DNA of 64,000 nt from Prorocentrum cordatum (GCA_963575745.1 CAUYUJ010015271.1:377908-441907), one strand, 5' to 3'. Shown: positions 43,621-53,691, counted from the first letter of the stretch. Translations and numbers: made by a program. The notes: generated from the letters alone by a model not told the origin.

Positions 43621-45459
43621 TTACTTCTGCGAAATAATTTGAAACAGTGTTTCAAGCTTGTCCGACTTTTCACATTTGGACGATTCTCGTTTTTTTTTTG
43701 CAAAAAAAAAAAAATCACATCTCCAGATCCGTGCAAGTTTTTTCCCGAACTTCCGGATCGGGGCAATCGCCCGTTTCGCGAATTCACATGTTCTCATGCA
43801 GATCTCAAAGTTTTAAAAACAAAAAAAAAGATTTCAATAGTTCGCCTGCTCCGTGAACACATGAGCCCACGACGTGTGCGTTCGGAAACTTGTGGTTAGC
43901 GTGTCGCACCGCCGGTTTTGGCCCACCACGCTTGAGCACGACACGCTGGCCGCGTCCCGGCCCCTGGGCTTCAACGTCCCGAGCTTTTCAAGGCCTCCCG
44001 CCCCGCTGGAACGGAGCGACACGCTATCCGCTTGCGCGGCATCCTTCGCAGAGGATAGCGGATAGAACGCGGCTTGTTTTTTCTTGTACGGTTCAGGGCG
44101 CAGGTTAGCTTGTTGGCTGCTAGCCAGTGGTCTGGTCTTGGATCGTTTGGAGCTCTGCATCTTTCCCTCTTGTGCTGATTGTTTCACACTCACTCGGCTG
44201 CGCAGTTCATGCCGCCACTCCCTGGACGTGCGGCGTTGCTGCTCTTCGTGTGCAGCAGCGGTCCAGCCGAACCGCAGATGAGGCAGACATGGCGACATGG
44301 CTTCTGCACGACATACGATTGACGCCAGACATGTCGTGTTTCAGGGAATGCACTCGCGCATGTTCCCCTTTCGCGCCTTGGTCGGGGCATCTTGTCGAAT
44401 AATTGATTGCCCGTGCCAATGCACCAGATGCTCCTCACAAAAGCGCCCAACACTGGTACGGTCGATGTTTAGGTATACTTGTTAATCCAGCACGTCGTGC
44501 CACCACTCAAGCCGAGCAGTGACTCATTCCTTCGGAACCGAATTGCCGAGTTGCCGCACACCGTGGCGCAGCCGCAGGAGGCCAGGCAGGCAGCGAGCTC
44601 GCCTGGCGACGGGCTCGCCACAGGCTCCTCGCAGGCTGCCCCGCCCGAGCCGCAGCAGACGTGCTTCTCCGACCCTATGCTGACGATGAAGATTTGTTCG
44701 GTCGGCGCGGGCGTCGCGTCCACGTTGCATTTGGCCCTTCGGTGCCCTCCCCGAACGTCGAGGGTGCAAGCGGCGCGCGTTCCGCTCGCCGCTGGGCTGC
44801 TTGCGGCAAGGTGGTCGTCCGCCCCCCACCCTCGAAGAGCGCAGGTAACGAGGCAAGGGAGGCCGAGTTGGACACCATTGGGTTGCGCCCCCGCAGGCGT
44901 TGTTTGTGCTGCGACAGCGCAGGCACATCCACTGGCCTTTCGAGCCCTGGAAAGTCTCCTGAGCCAAATGGTGGCCTCCCGCTGCTCTGAGTTCGACCGA
45001 TCTGCTCATCCGCAGGCTCGTACTCACCCGACTGACCACACGTGAACTTCAGGACGAACGAGGCCGAATGGCCCACGAGGAGAAATTCTTAGTGCACGGA
45101 TTCTGAGCCAGACGTTGCCAAGTTGGCGCCTTTCGGAACAATTATGTGCGTCACCCGCGTTGTGAGTGCATAGCCGCAAGATCCACGCCCTGATTGGTGT
45201 TCATTGCCCATTTGGATTAGAAAGGTGTCGTGATTGTTCTGCCAGTGGTTGGTAGCATAGATATCACTCGTGCATAGTATGGATGTCCTGGTGACGTTGT
45301 TGCAAGGCTTCTCGAACGCCATGTTTACGAGTTGTTACCCGTATGCGTCATGGCAGTCATTGGACTACGGTCCTGCGTCTTTCGAAGTATGGGGTGTTCA
45401 GAGAGAAACCCAGACGAAACCAATAACTCCGCGCGTGAACCAGAAGACCACAAACCATC
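43621..45459. other. Region without recognised gene
   Basis: A-runs at 43704-43716 and 43821-43829 and AT-rich sequence, then open frames on both strands at 44300-45080. A minus-strand segment has paired cysteines (WMCLRCRST...CGG...WC) near 44900, suggestive of a small zinc-binding motif, but no family is assignable. Confidence 0.35.
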
Positions 45460-45631
45460 ACGATCGTCATCACCACCAACACTATTTCCATCACCCTCAT
45501 CACCATCACCATCCTTACCATCATCCTCATCATCCGCATCATCCTCGTCCTCCTCATCAGCATCAGCATCAGCATCAGCATCAGCATCATCATCATCATC
45601 ACTATCATTATCATCAGCGTCATCACATTAC

Positions 45632-45672
<41 letters not shown>

Positions 45673-45739
45673 CCATCGTCAGCATCATCATCATCATCAT
45701 CATAATCAGCATCATCATCATCAGCATCATCATCGCCAG
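45460..45739. repeat. (TCA/CAT)n microsatellite, left flank of the LINE
   Basis: About 280 bp of CAT/TCA triplets with CAG and CAC variants. Continues on the other side of the LINE at 50776, so the LINE inserted into one original tract. Confidence 0.9.
45718..45739. repeat. Target-site duplication, left copy (22 nt)
   Basis: TCATCAGCATCATCATCGCC followed by AG, identical to 50776-50797. It could be one base longer (A), which merges with the poly(A) on the right side. Confidence 0.85.
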
Positions 45740-45760
45740 ACTTAGCCATTTTGGCTCAAG
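45739..45760 (+). other. Dinoflagellate spliced-leader (DinoSL) relic
   Basis: 45743-45760 reads TAGCCATTTTGGCTCAAG, identical to the last 18 bases of the published 22-nt DinoSL. Of the four preceding bases (GACT, expected DCCG), two agree. The relic begins exactly where the target-site duplication ends. Confidence 0.9.
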
Positions 45761-45915
45761 GCTAAACGGGTAGAAGCTGCGAAGAAGCGAGGTAACATGA
45801 TTAGCTTTGGGATATCCACTGCGTGCTGGCTCAGGCTGGGGCCTTGCTGGCGCAGCAGAGGGCTGCAGATTCTCCTGCCGAAGTCTTCCCACTCTGTCTC
45901 GACCACTCGTCAGAC

Positions 45916-46338
45916 ATGGCGCTGGCGGCAGGCGACAGTTCGAGCTCTGCGGGAGGCCATCAGGATACTTTGCTCGCCAACATTCAGAAGATGCTCGTGA
46001 CGCAGGAGAAAAATATCACTGGCAAAACCGAGACGCTTATCAAAGAACAAGCAGCTGAAGTTCTACAGCTGCGGTCGGAGGTCACTACGAGTATGAACTA
46101 TCTAGAGGGCAAGTTCGACTCGGCGAAGAAGGACACTGACGAGCGTTTCATGAAGTTAGAGCAGATCATGTCTGGACACGGCATCCCTGTAGATGCTGAG
46201 AATAAGTACATCAATGAAGCGAATGAGAGAGTTGCTGCCCTAGAAGCAGATATAAAGGAGTTACAAGCTATGCAATCAGCTACACCTTCGACGGCCTCTT
46301 CCGTCGGGGGCTCGACACGCACCTTCTCGGACTCTTAG
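45916..46338 (+). CDS. LINE ORF1, N-terminal part (coiled coil)
   Basis: 140 residues from ATG 45916; an in-frame ATG at 45823 is also possible. It is rich in Glu/Lys/Gln with heptad-like spacing (ITGKTETLIKEQAAEVLQLR, later NERVAALEADIKELQAM), so a coiled coil probably trimerises or dimerises the protein as in other LINE ORF1 proteins. It ends at TAG 46336-46338 in the context TCT TAG T. Coding resumes in the +1 frame immediately after, so either a one-base indel or +1 frameshifting separates it from the C-terminal part. Confidence 0.7.
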   Translation: MALAAGDSSSSAGGHQDTLLANIQKMLVTQEKNITGKTETLIKEQAAEVLQLRSEVTTSMNYLEGKFDSAKKDTDERFMKLEQIMSGHGIPVDAENKYINEANERVAALEADIKELQAMQSATPSTASSVGGSTRTFSDS

Positions 46339-46981
46339 TGGGTCGAAGGCCAGACGTATTGACGGCCCCAAGAACGATGTGAACAATAAGAATCGCAAAT
46401 GGATTGGAACATTCCCTCGGATACTGTTCGCTCGGGAGCGCAGACTGCACTACACCAACACTGTTCTTCCCCTTCTGCCTGCTGATCTAGCTCATGAGAT
46501 TACGCCCAATTTCCCACGAACTGCAAAGACATATAGCTTGGAGTTCTCGACCGAGCTTGCTGCCAAGAGGTTCCAGGACATTGTTGCTGCATCACCAGAT
46601 AGTATGAAATGGACGGACCCTCGGAACCAGAGCGTACACCAGATCAAGAGCCGTGGAGACATGCCGCTGGACGTTCGTGTTCGGCAGAGAGCATGCAGCC
46701 ACATCTACGCCAAGCTTCGAGATATGCTATCAGCAGCTGGTCACGACCTCACCTGCACGCGCCTTGGGGTCAACGGCTTCCAAGGCATGATCAACCTGTA
46801 TGGAGATGCTGACAATGGCGAGATTTGGGAGATGATCTACATCAAGGGCAACGAAGTTGCAGGCTGGTCTTTCGAGCCAAACCTCACGAACTGCCGCATC
46901 TGGAAGTTGAATGACGAGGCCGTAATCGATGCCATCACGTCGGCCACCACCACAGCGAACGACCCGTCCGTGTACTTGTGA
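46337..46981 (+). CDS. LINE ORF1, C-terminal part
   Basis: Open in the +1 frame relative to the N-terminal part, from AGT 46337 (first ATG 46379) to TGA 46979-46981, about 214 codons. It begins basic (SGSKARRIDGPKND) and then shows an alpha/beta-like stretch (KTYSLEFSTELAAKRFQDIV) that could be an RRM-type RNA-binding fold, which is an inference. LINE ORF1 proteins bind the element's RNA. ORF2 starts 33 nt downstream in the same frame as this part. Confidence 0.7.
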   Translation, partial: SGSKARRIDGPKNDVNNKNRKWIGTFPRILFARERRLHYTNTVLPLLPADLAHEITPNFPRTAKTYSLEFSTELAAKRFQDIVAASPDSMKWTDPRNQSVHQIKSRGDMPLDVRVRQRACSHIYAKLRDMLSAAGHDLTCTRLGVNGFQGMINLYGDADNGEIWEMIYIKGNEVAGWSFEPNLTNCRIWKLNDEAVIDAITSATTTANDPSVYL

Positions 46982-47014
46982 GAACTTGGTTCAGAGGCTG
47001 CTGAGAGCCTGCCG

Positions 47015-50000
47015 ATGCAGGCCGAATCTTTTCGCATGAATTTGTTGAACAGAATGCAGGGCGCCTCTGCTATGTGTAGACGAGGCGAACTCGCCAGGGA
47101 TATTGCAGTTGAGTTGGGGTCCAGCAATATGCCGTTCTCTCCTCCCTCCGCTCTCTCGATTGTCACCTGGAATGCTCATGGTCTTTTTGGTGCGGTGAAG
47201 GCTACGAAGTATGCGACCGCCTCCAACCGCTGGGGGAAGTTCATTAGTCTCAGCCGTCGTTATTCAGTTGTATGTGCACAAGAGACGCATGGTCAAGTAG
47301 CAGATGTGTCGCATCTCCAGCATGATCTTCGCAACTCTAGCATTGGTCACTCGTTCTATGATGATGATAGTCGCACCGGTGGTGTTATTACAGTTATGTC
47401 GTCTTCCTTTTCTGCACTGTTTGACTCGATTGAGCATATTCCACTGATTGTCGGTAGGGTTCTTCTCTCTGTCTGCAAGGGGAAGCACGGCACGCTTGTG
47501 ATTGTGAATGCGCACCTCCCCAACGTTTGTGATCCCATTGCTACGTCCTCTCACTACCTTTCCAGGATTGCTGATGCCCTTCCTGATGCTGCTACGAGTT
47601 TTAACATTATTCTCGGGGACTGGAATTTCGTATATGAAGATGAAGGCAGGCTAACGACTGATGGGAGTGGTTTTATTCCAGGCGATAGAGCACACGCCGA
47701 CCTGTTCCATCAGAAATGCGGTTCATGGGTTGAGTTCTTCCAAGAATGTGATACTAGACTGGAAATACGGGACAAGATTATTTCTCAGACGTCGCGCCTC
47801 GACCGCATTTACTCGGACATTCCCTCGGCTCTCTTGGCTGATTTGACCATCAGCACCTCTGTGGTGGGGAGGCTTAAGAATATTCAGAGCTCGGACCACA
47901 TTCCCGTCCTGTCGGTGATCGAGAGATATGCCCCACCTGCCAATGCCCAAGCATTTGTTCCTCTCTGGCTTGCTCGTCATCCCATCTATCAGGAGATGCT
48001 GTCCTCTGCTCTTTTGGCTATGCTTGCTGATAATGACCATGGCCAGCAATGTGCTCTTCAGACCCTCGCTCGTACCAAGGATATCATGCATACCACATGT
48101 AAGCGTGCCAGGAAAGCCATTGCCAGTCGACCTGCCTCGTCGCTATCTGAGAAGTTGCACTGGTCTCTTCAGTCTCTTCGTGGTTGGCGTTTATCCAGGG
48201 AGCATATGATTATTCGTGCTATTGAATGCTACGATCATCTTGGTAGCTACTTTAATCTTGTTACTCTTGAGCTCGAACATCCTGCTTCTCTTTTTGCTCG
48301 CATCCAATCTCTGCAGACCCAGATGCTAGACAGCGAGGCCACATTGATCGAAAGCTCTCCGTCTGAAGAGGCCACCAAACGAGCCGCCCTGGAGAAGATA
48401 AGTAGGAAACAGGACATATGGAAACGGTTTCGAAGACGCACCTGGCTATCAAGTGTGAATGATGCTCATGGTAACCCATGTGCTTCCCTGGAGGATTCTG
48501 CTGATGCCCTTCGTAATCACTGGGGTGCCATCTTTGGTGACTTCGAGGCTGACACCAATCTTTGGGATGAGATCCTGAGCTTCTCTCAGAAGGCCCATGA
48601 TACCTCTGATGATTTCTGGAAAATTGACTTTGAGGAATTCAATAAGATGCTCCAAGCCCGTTCCCCCTCAATGCCCGGAGAAGATGGCCTACCGTCTCAG
48701 TGCTGGACGATCGGACCAGCTCCCAAGATTCTGTTTGCTGCATACTCGGGGTTGTGTGACGGCAGCATCTCCGACTTACCGAGTGATATGCGACGTCTGC
48801 TCATGGTTTTCTTGCCTAAAGGTACCAAGCCACATGATGAAGGCCCGATGCTTACTCGTGATTGTGCTGAGACGCGGCCATTATCCATGGGCAACACAGA
48901 TGCTAAGCTTCTCTCCTGTGCCTTCTGCATCCCACTCTCTCGCTTATCTAAGACGGTCGTTGATGAGTCACAAACATGTGTGTCTGGCCGAAGCATGCTT
49001 GGTAATGTTGTCTCTGCTGAGAGCTGGGGTATTCAGCAAGACCTTCTGGGGCATGAGCGTGCCGGTATGCTGCTTACTGATTTCGCTGCTGCATTCCCAT
49101 CCATCTTGGTCGGTTTCATGCTTGCTGTTTTGCAATCGATGGGCGTCCCTAGCTTTGTCCTCGGGTTCTACACTTTGCTCTATCGTGATAACTACGGTAT
49201 CATAACTCTCGGGGGCAAGAGATTTGATGGGTTCCAGATTCTCCGTGGCGTTCGGCAGGGTGACCCCAGTAGCATGTGTCTCTTCTGTCTCTGCCTAGAC
49301 CCCATCTTGCGATGGCTGCGAACACGCTCGGGCACTCATATTCGTCGGTCTCTTGCATATGCTGACGACTGCTTATTTGCGATGCACAACATCCTGACAG
49401 CTTTGCCGCGTGTATGGTCCTTGCTTGTTCTCATTGGTCCTGCTTGTGGTCTCTTTCTCAACTCGAAGAAATGTCAAGTACTGGTCTGTGGCTCTCTGAA
49501 TCTAACTCTTCTTCGTGATAGTGTAAATGAATATTCCAATGGCCTGGCTGAGATTGAATTCGTGCGGTACGCTAAATACCTTGGTATATATATTGGCCCT
49601 GAGGCGGGGGATCTCGGATGGCAGGAACCTCTCAGGAAGTTCTGTTCACGGACCCGATCTCTCAGACAAATGGGTCTTGGCTTAGCTGTTACTTTATCTA
49701 CTTCCCAGGTTATGTGTCTTTCGGTTCTGCAGTTCGTTCTTCAATTGTATCCTGTCCCTCAGCATGTTCTGAAGACCTATCAAGAAACACTTCAATTGCT
49801 TATGGCTGCCCCCAGACACTCATTCTCATATAATATGATCACTCGTCTTAAGACTCTGGGTCTCGACTGTGAAGCAAAGGAGATAGTCAACCTCTCTGCT
49901 GCCTCAAGGGTTCGTTTCGCTGCGTCGTGCTCGGCTGTGGAACAGGCTCGAAAAGAGATCCATGAAGTTCTTCACTCTGATGAACGTATTGTATCTAGAT

Positions 50001-50728
50001 GCTGCTCTGGTTCCCGACCCAGTTGGTACAGGTCCTCATTTCTCTTCTCTATGTTTGACGTTATCACGATAACGATGTCTGTGATACCTGAGATCCCTGG
50101 CACAAATAAGAACCTTCAACCAAAGATTTACTCTGCTCTACATAAACGTTCTCCTGCTGGTGTTCTACCGATGGATGGAGTTTATACAAGACTTACGAAG
50201 TGGGTTCCTGATATGCATCGATGTATGCTCGACTCGCGCATCAAGCAAATCCGATCTGTCTGCCGCATGACCAGCACACATATTGGATTCAGTGTCTTAC
50301 GATCCTGCTGTCGAGGGGTTTGCACTTCTGCCAGATTTCGTGATATGTCTCGTCCATCGTGCTGCTTTGGGCGTCCTATTGAGTACTCTTCTGCAGGTGC
50401 CCCCGTGAACCTCGACAACCTGAAGCACTACCGTACGTGTCCCAGACTAAAAAGCTTGTGCCTCCGCTGGATGGGTAGAGGTTTTCCTGAGGAGACTGCT
50501 GAGAGGCCGTGGTTTTCCTATCTCCTTCTCCTCTTCCCTCTGTGCGCCAATCGTCGTCTGCTTTGTGCTTGCATGTGTGACGCATTTCTCAGTGTCCATG
50601 GTCACGTTCGTAACCACCTATCTGGTACCCCTGAGCAGGCGTTCGAAGCTAGGCTCCGTTCACAGGCTCGGCGGCATAGGGCTGTTGCGAAGGCCTGGAA
50701 CGAAATGGGGATCGAACTCTTTGGGTGA
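47015..50728 (+). CDS. LINE ORF2: AP endonuclease and reverse transcriptase
   Basis: 1237 residues without interruption. The N-terminal APE-type endonuclease has TWNAHG (residues 51-56), QETHG with Glu 90, ILGDWNF and SSDHIPV with Asp 294 and His 295; it nicks the target DNA. The RT domain has FLPKGTKP, LLTDFAAAFPS (about residues 686-696), RGVRQGDPSSMCLF and the catalytic AYADD (YADD at 782-785), so all key acids are present. The C-terminal part holds several Cys/His, including CRGVC, CCFGR and LKHYRTC, possibly a zinc-binding region. The start is the first ATG after the ORF1 stop, but translation could begin nearer the endonuclease. Clade not assigned. No RNase H domain recognised. Confidence 0.95.
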   Translation: MQAESFRMNLLNRMQGASAMCRRGELARDIAVELGSSNMPFSPPSALSIVTWNAHGLFGAVKATKYATASNRWGKFISLSRRYSVVCAQETHGQVADVSHLQHDLRNSSIGHSFYDDDSRTGGVITVMSSSFSALFDSIEHIPLIVGRVLLSVCKGKHGTLVIVNAHLPNVCDPIATSSHYLSRIADALPDAATSFNIILGDWNFVYEDEGRLTTDGSGFIPGDRAHADLFHQKCGSWVEFFQECDTRLEIRDKIISQTSRLDRIYSDIPSALLADLTISTSVVGRLKNIQSSDHIPVLSVIERYAPPANAQAFVPLWLARHPIYQEMLSSALLAMLADNDHGQQCALQTLARTKDIMHTTCKRARKAIASRPASSLSEKLHWSLQSLRGWRLSREHMIIRAIECYDHLGSYFNLVTLELEHPASLFARIQSLQTQMLDSEATLIESSPSEEATKRAALEKISRKQDIWKRFRRRTWLSSVNDAHGNPCASLEDSADALRNHWGAIFGDFEADTNLWDEILSFSQKAHDTSDDFWKIDFEEFNKMLQARSPSMPGEDGLPSQCWTIGPAPKILFAAYSGLCDGSISDLPSDMRRLLMVFLPKGTKPHDEGPMLTRDCAETRPLSMGNTDAKLLSCAFCIPLSRLSKTVVDESQTCVSGRSMLGNVVSAESWGIQQDLLGHERAGMLLTDFAAAFPSILVGFMLAVLQSMGVPSFVLGFYTLLYRDNYGIITLGGKRFDGFQILRGVRQGDPSSMCLFCLCLDPILRWLRTRSGTHIRRSLAYADDCLFAMHNILTALPRVWSLLVLIGPACGLFLNSKKCQVLVCGSLNLTLLRDSVNEYSNGLAEIEFVRYAKYLGIYIGPEAGDLGWQEPLRKFCSRTRSLRQMGLGLAVTLSTSQVMCLSVLQFVLQLYPVPQHVLKTYQETLQLLMAAPRHSFSYNMITRLKTLGLDCEAKEIVNLSAASRVRFAASCSAVEQARKEIHEVLHSDERIVSRCCSGSRPSWYRSSFLFSMFDVITITMSVIPEIPGTNKNLQPKIYSALHKRSPAGVLPMDGVYTRLTKWVPDMHRCMLDSRIKQIRSVCRMTSTHIGFSVLRSCCRGVCTSARFRDMSRPSCCFGRPIEYSSAGAPVNLDNLKHYRTCPRLKSLCLRWMGRGFPEETAERPWFSYLLLLFPLCANRRLLCACMCDAFLSVHGHVRNHLSGTPEQAFEARLRSQARRHRAVAKAWNEMGIELFG

Positions 50729-50735
50729 TCTCTGG

Positions 50736-50775
50736 CCCCCCCCCCCCCCCCCCAAAAAAAAAAAAAAAAAAAAAA
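50736..50775 (+). other. LINE 3' tail: C18 then A22
   Basis: Seven bases after the ORF2 stop lie 18 C and then 22 A, followed directly by the right target-site duplication. The A-run is the expected poly(A). The C-run is unusual; it may be part of the element or a sequencing/assembly effect. Confidence 0.85.
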
Positions 50776-50797
50776 TCATCAGCATCATCATCGCCAG
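50776..50797. repeat. Target-site duplication, right copy (22 nt)
   Basis: Identical to 45718-45739, directly after the A-run. Confidence 0.85.
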
Positions 50798-51130
50798 CAT
50801 CATCATCGTCATCATCGTCATCATCATCAGCAGCACTACCATCATCATAAGAATAATCATAATCATGCTCATCAGCATCATCATCACCATCGTCATCGTG
50901 ATAGACTGGCATCACCATCACCACTCGCAGCACGCCATGAGCATCATCACCATTCACCGTCACACCCGGACTATCATCACCCCGCCCACTCACATCAGCA
51001 GCATCATCACAGCATGGCCATTAGCAGCATGATTACCATCGCCAGCAGCATCACCAGTATTGTCATTATCAGCATCATCACCACCACCATCATCACCTCA
51101 CACAGCCACATCATAACACACGCACGCGCA
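50798..51130. repeat. (TCA)n microsatellite, right flank of the LINE
   Basis: Degenerate CAT/TCA triplets continuing the tract split by the LINE, followed by ACACAC/CTCACT-rich sequence to about 51190. Confidence 0.85.
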
Positions 51131-51339
51131 CTCACTTACGCACTCATTCGCACTCATTCGCACACTCACACGCTCGCAGACATTACGCACGCGCGCACGC
51201 GGTGCGTCTGTCCTTGCGCCTCGAGCTCCTCTGCTCTGAGAGCTCGCGGATCGTCGCGGTGTGCCAGGCAAGGCTCAGGGGTGCAGCGCGGTCCAGCTCG
51301 CACCCAGGACGTGGGACCTCTCAGGCCCAACCTTTGTTT

Positions 51340-51570
51340 GGGCACCCCCGATGCCCCTCCCTTCAGATCGGGCGAAGAGAACTATGCACATGCACCGATC
51401 CTGACAACCCCCATCCTTGACCCAGGATCGGTGCACAGACCTCCCTGGCCAGGGTGAGAGGGCGTACGCACCGATCCTGGGCTCGGGATGGCCCCGTCCA
51501 GAATCGGTGTGTGTGTGTGTGCATAGTTCTCTTTCCTCTATCAGAGTGCTTGCTTGGGCACCCCAGATGC
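51340..51570. repeat. Fold-back element
   Basis: Left GGGCACCCCCGATGCCCCTC and AGAGAACTATGCACATGCAC, then CGATCCTG. The right side has complementary CAGAATCGGTGTGTG, TGCATAGTTCTCTTTC and a directly oriented GGGCACCCCAGATGCCCCTG. The centre has a second pair, CCAGGATCGGTGCA / GTACGCACCGATCCTGGG. About 170 bp between the main arms. Non-coding. Confidence 0.7.
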
Positions 51571-52066
51571 CCCTGCCTTGAGAGTGATGAACTTATGGGG
51601 ATTTCCGCGTCGACTGCGCCGCCTCCTGGAGGCGATGGGGGCGGGGGGAGCGATCCCGGGCTCCCCCGCCTCTCCCCCTTCCCTCGCTCCTTCGCCCGCT
51701 GCCGCTCCCGCCCCCCTCCCCGCTGCACGCCACTGGTGCCCGTGCGACTCCTGCTGCTCCAGCCTCCTCCTGCCCCTCCCCGTTCCCCCTATCCTTCCCC
51801 TCCCCCTCCTCCTCCTCCCCCTCCTCCTCCATCTCCTCCTCCTCCTACTCCTCGTCCTCCTCGTCCTTCTCCTCCTCCTCCTCCTCCTCCTCCTCCTCCT
51901 CCTCCTCCTATCCTTATTCCTTATTAGAATATACTCCCACTCCCCCCTCAGGCCGGCCATTAGGGACCGCATCCGGGGGGTCCCATCCTAACCCGTAAAA
52001 AACAATACAAAATCAATATATTTCTTATTTTTTCCTCTCGACATGGACGTCCTGTCGTCCACGGCG
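51571..52066. repeat. Pyrimidine-rich region with (TCC)n
   Basis: CCCCTC-rich from 51655, (TCC)n at 51795-51910. 51911-52066 is unique and AT-richer. No gene recognised. Confidence 0.75.
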
Positions 52067-52456
52067 ATAACCCATTGCAAAAAATACCACAAAGAGCACA
52101 CGCGCGCGTTCATGTCAGAATCCTACCGAACACCGTGTGTTTGCAAGCATTTCAACATAAAAACATCAAAAACCCAATGCTTTTTCACAAAAATTGTACA
52201 AATTTCCCGCCCGGGCTCTCTTGCTGAAATCATAGGAAAACCATAGGAATCTTAAGAATTCGGTCAAATCCAGCGATTTCACGTCATCGCGCGGTGCACT
52301 CGCGATGCTCTGTCATGCACCCAGGCCGCGAATCCTGTGCAAAAAATACCACAAAGAGCACACTCGCGCGTTCATGTCAGAATCCTACCGAACACCGTGT
52401 GTTTGCAAGCATTTCAACATAAAAACATCAAAAACCCAATGCTTTTTCACAAAAAT
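52067..52456. repeat. 125-bp direct duplication
   Basis: 52072-52195 and 52331-52456 are nearly identical (GCAAAAAATACCACAAAGAG through CCAATGCTTTTTCACAAAAA). They start about 260 bp apart with unrelated sequence between. No gene recognised. Confidence 0.9.
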
Positions 52457-52924
52457 GCTTTGGGGTGTCCTGTCAGACCGTCGGGCTTCCTCCGGCCACC
52501 TCTGGCTTCCTGCGGTGTACCGGGCCATTCTCGACTCGTCTGGCAATGCGTGCGCGGCATTCAACACGCGCTCGCCAGTTCCCGTCGGCAACCGCCATCG
52601 CGGCCGCATCAGCTGTACCAAACCGGCTGGCCGGTGTGACTTCGGCCCCCAGTTGTGCCAGCTTTGCTTCTTATGTTGTGGGAGGGCGGGTGGGACTGGG
52701 CATGCCATGCTTGACTCGCTCGAGCTGGCTAGCTTGACTCCTACTCCTACTCCTGCTCCTCCTTCTCCTCCTGCTCCTCCCTCTGAAATTACACAATATG
52801 AAGACTACTATTCTTTCTCCGCTGATGACATCTGGAAGATATCCGCCCCCCTCCGCGTATTGCTTTTTTAAACATAGGATTCCCGGGACATGGGCTTTCG
52901 CTTGGTTTTTTTTCAGAATGTTGT
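52457..52924. other. Region without recognised gene
   Basis: An open + strand frame (52305-52871) crosses it without a recognised motif. CTCCTA/CTCCTG short repeats at 52735-52780. Confidence 0.4.
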
Positions 52925-53215
52925 TCCCGCTGAAGTGCTGGCCTCATTTTCGGGCTTCCGCTCGTTCCGAATCGTGCTCCCGCTGCAGCGCTGGCCTCAT
53001 TGCCGCGCTTCCGCCCGATTCGAATCGTGCTCCCGCTGCAGCGCTGGCCTCATTTCCGCGCTTCCGCTCGTTCCGAATCGTGCTCCCGTTGCAGCGTTGG
53101 CCTCATTTCCGCGCTTCCGCTCGTTGCGAATCGTGCTCCCGTTGCAGCGTTGGCCTCATTTCCGCGCTTCCCCTCGTTCCGAATCGTGCTCCTGCTGCAG
53201 CGCTGGCGTCATTAT
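52925..53215. repeat. 53-bp tandem repeat, about 5 copies
   Basis: Unit GCTGGCCTCATTTCCGCGCT, then TCCGCTCGTTCCGAATCGTG, then CTCCCGCTGCAGC. Period 53 bp (starts near 52937, 52990, 53043, 53096, 53149). 53 is not a multiple of three, so it is not coding. Confidence 0.9.
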
Positions 53216-53691
53216 TTCCAGTGCCACACCACGGAATGGTTTTCGGTCCTTCCAAACAGGCCCCAAAATCTAGAAAACGCCCTCCCGAAAAAACCATCGG
53301 AAGTGATTCCACATTCGGTGTCGATTTGTTGATTTTTGGGGCCGCAGGAGCCCCCCACTTTGGGACGTCGCCACGCCATTATATGTCATGATGTGCGTTG
53401 ATCTTCAATACCATGTTATGCAATGCGATGCCATGCTGCGACATCCGACAATGCGAATATAGAGGAGATCTACGCCATGGTAAGGGATGGGAGGGAGGGA
53501 TCGGACTTCAGATATGACGCGAGCGCATCTAGCTTGCCTCCTCCCCCTCGCCCTCCCTTTGTCGGCTCGTGTCAGCCCAGAGCCCTGACGATATCGTTTT
53601 CTCAACTGCCAGTTTTTCATGGATTTCGGCCCCCGGGGGCCGTTTCCGGGCACCGCGGGGCCAGCAGAATTGGGCCCGGGACGAAAAATTG
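53216..53691. other. Region without recognised gene
   Basis: Unique sequence with ATGCCATG/TGCGATGC-like short repeats near 53400-53450. Confidence 0.4.

Larger units (their letters stand above)
45740..50775 (+). mobile_element. Full-length LINE retrotransposon with spliced-leader 5' end
   Basis: 5,036-bp non-LTR retrotransposon, bounded by a 22-nt target-site duplication and inserted in a TCA microsatellite. Order: spliced-leader relic (45739-45760), short 5' UTR, ORF1 (about 45916-46981, with one frame break), 33-nt gap, ORF2 (47015-50728, endonuclease plus RT, uninterrupted), 7-nt 3' UTR, C18, A22. The exact duplication and open ORF2 indicate a recent insertion. The spliced leader shows that the RNA copied here had been trans-spliced, as dinoflagellate mRNAs are. 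Confidence 0.93.

Noticed and set aside
45460-45745. His-rich or Asp-rich protein
   Set aside because: Translation of the TCA/CAT microsatellite.
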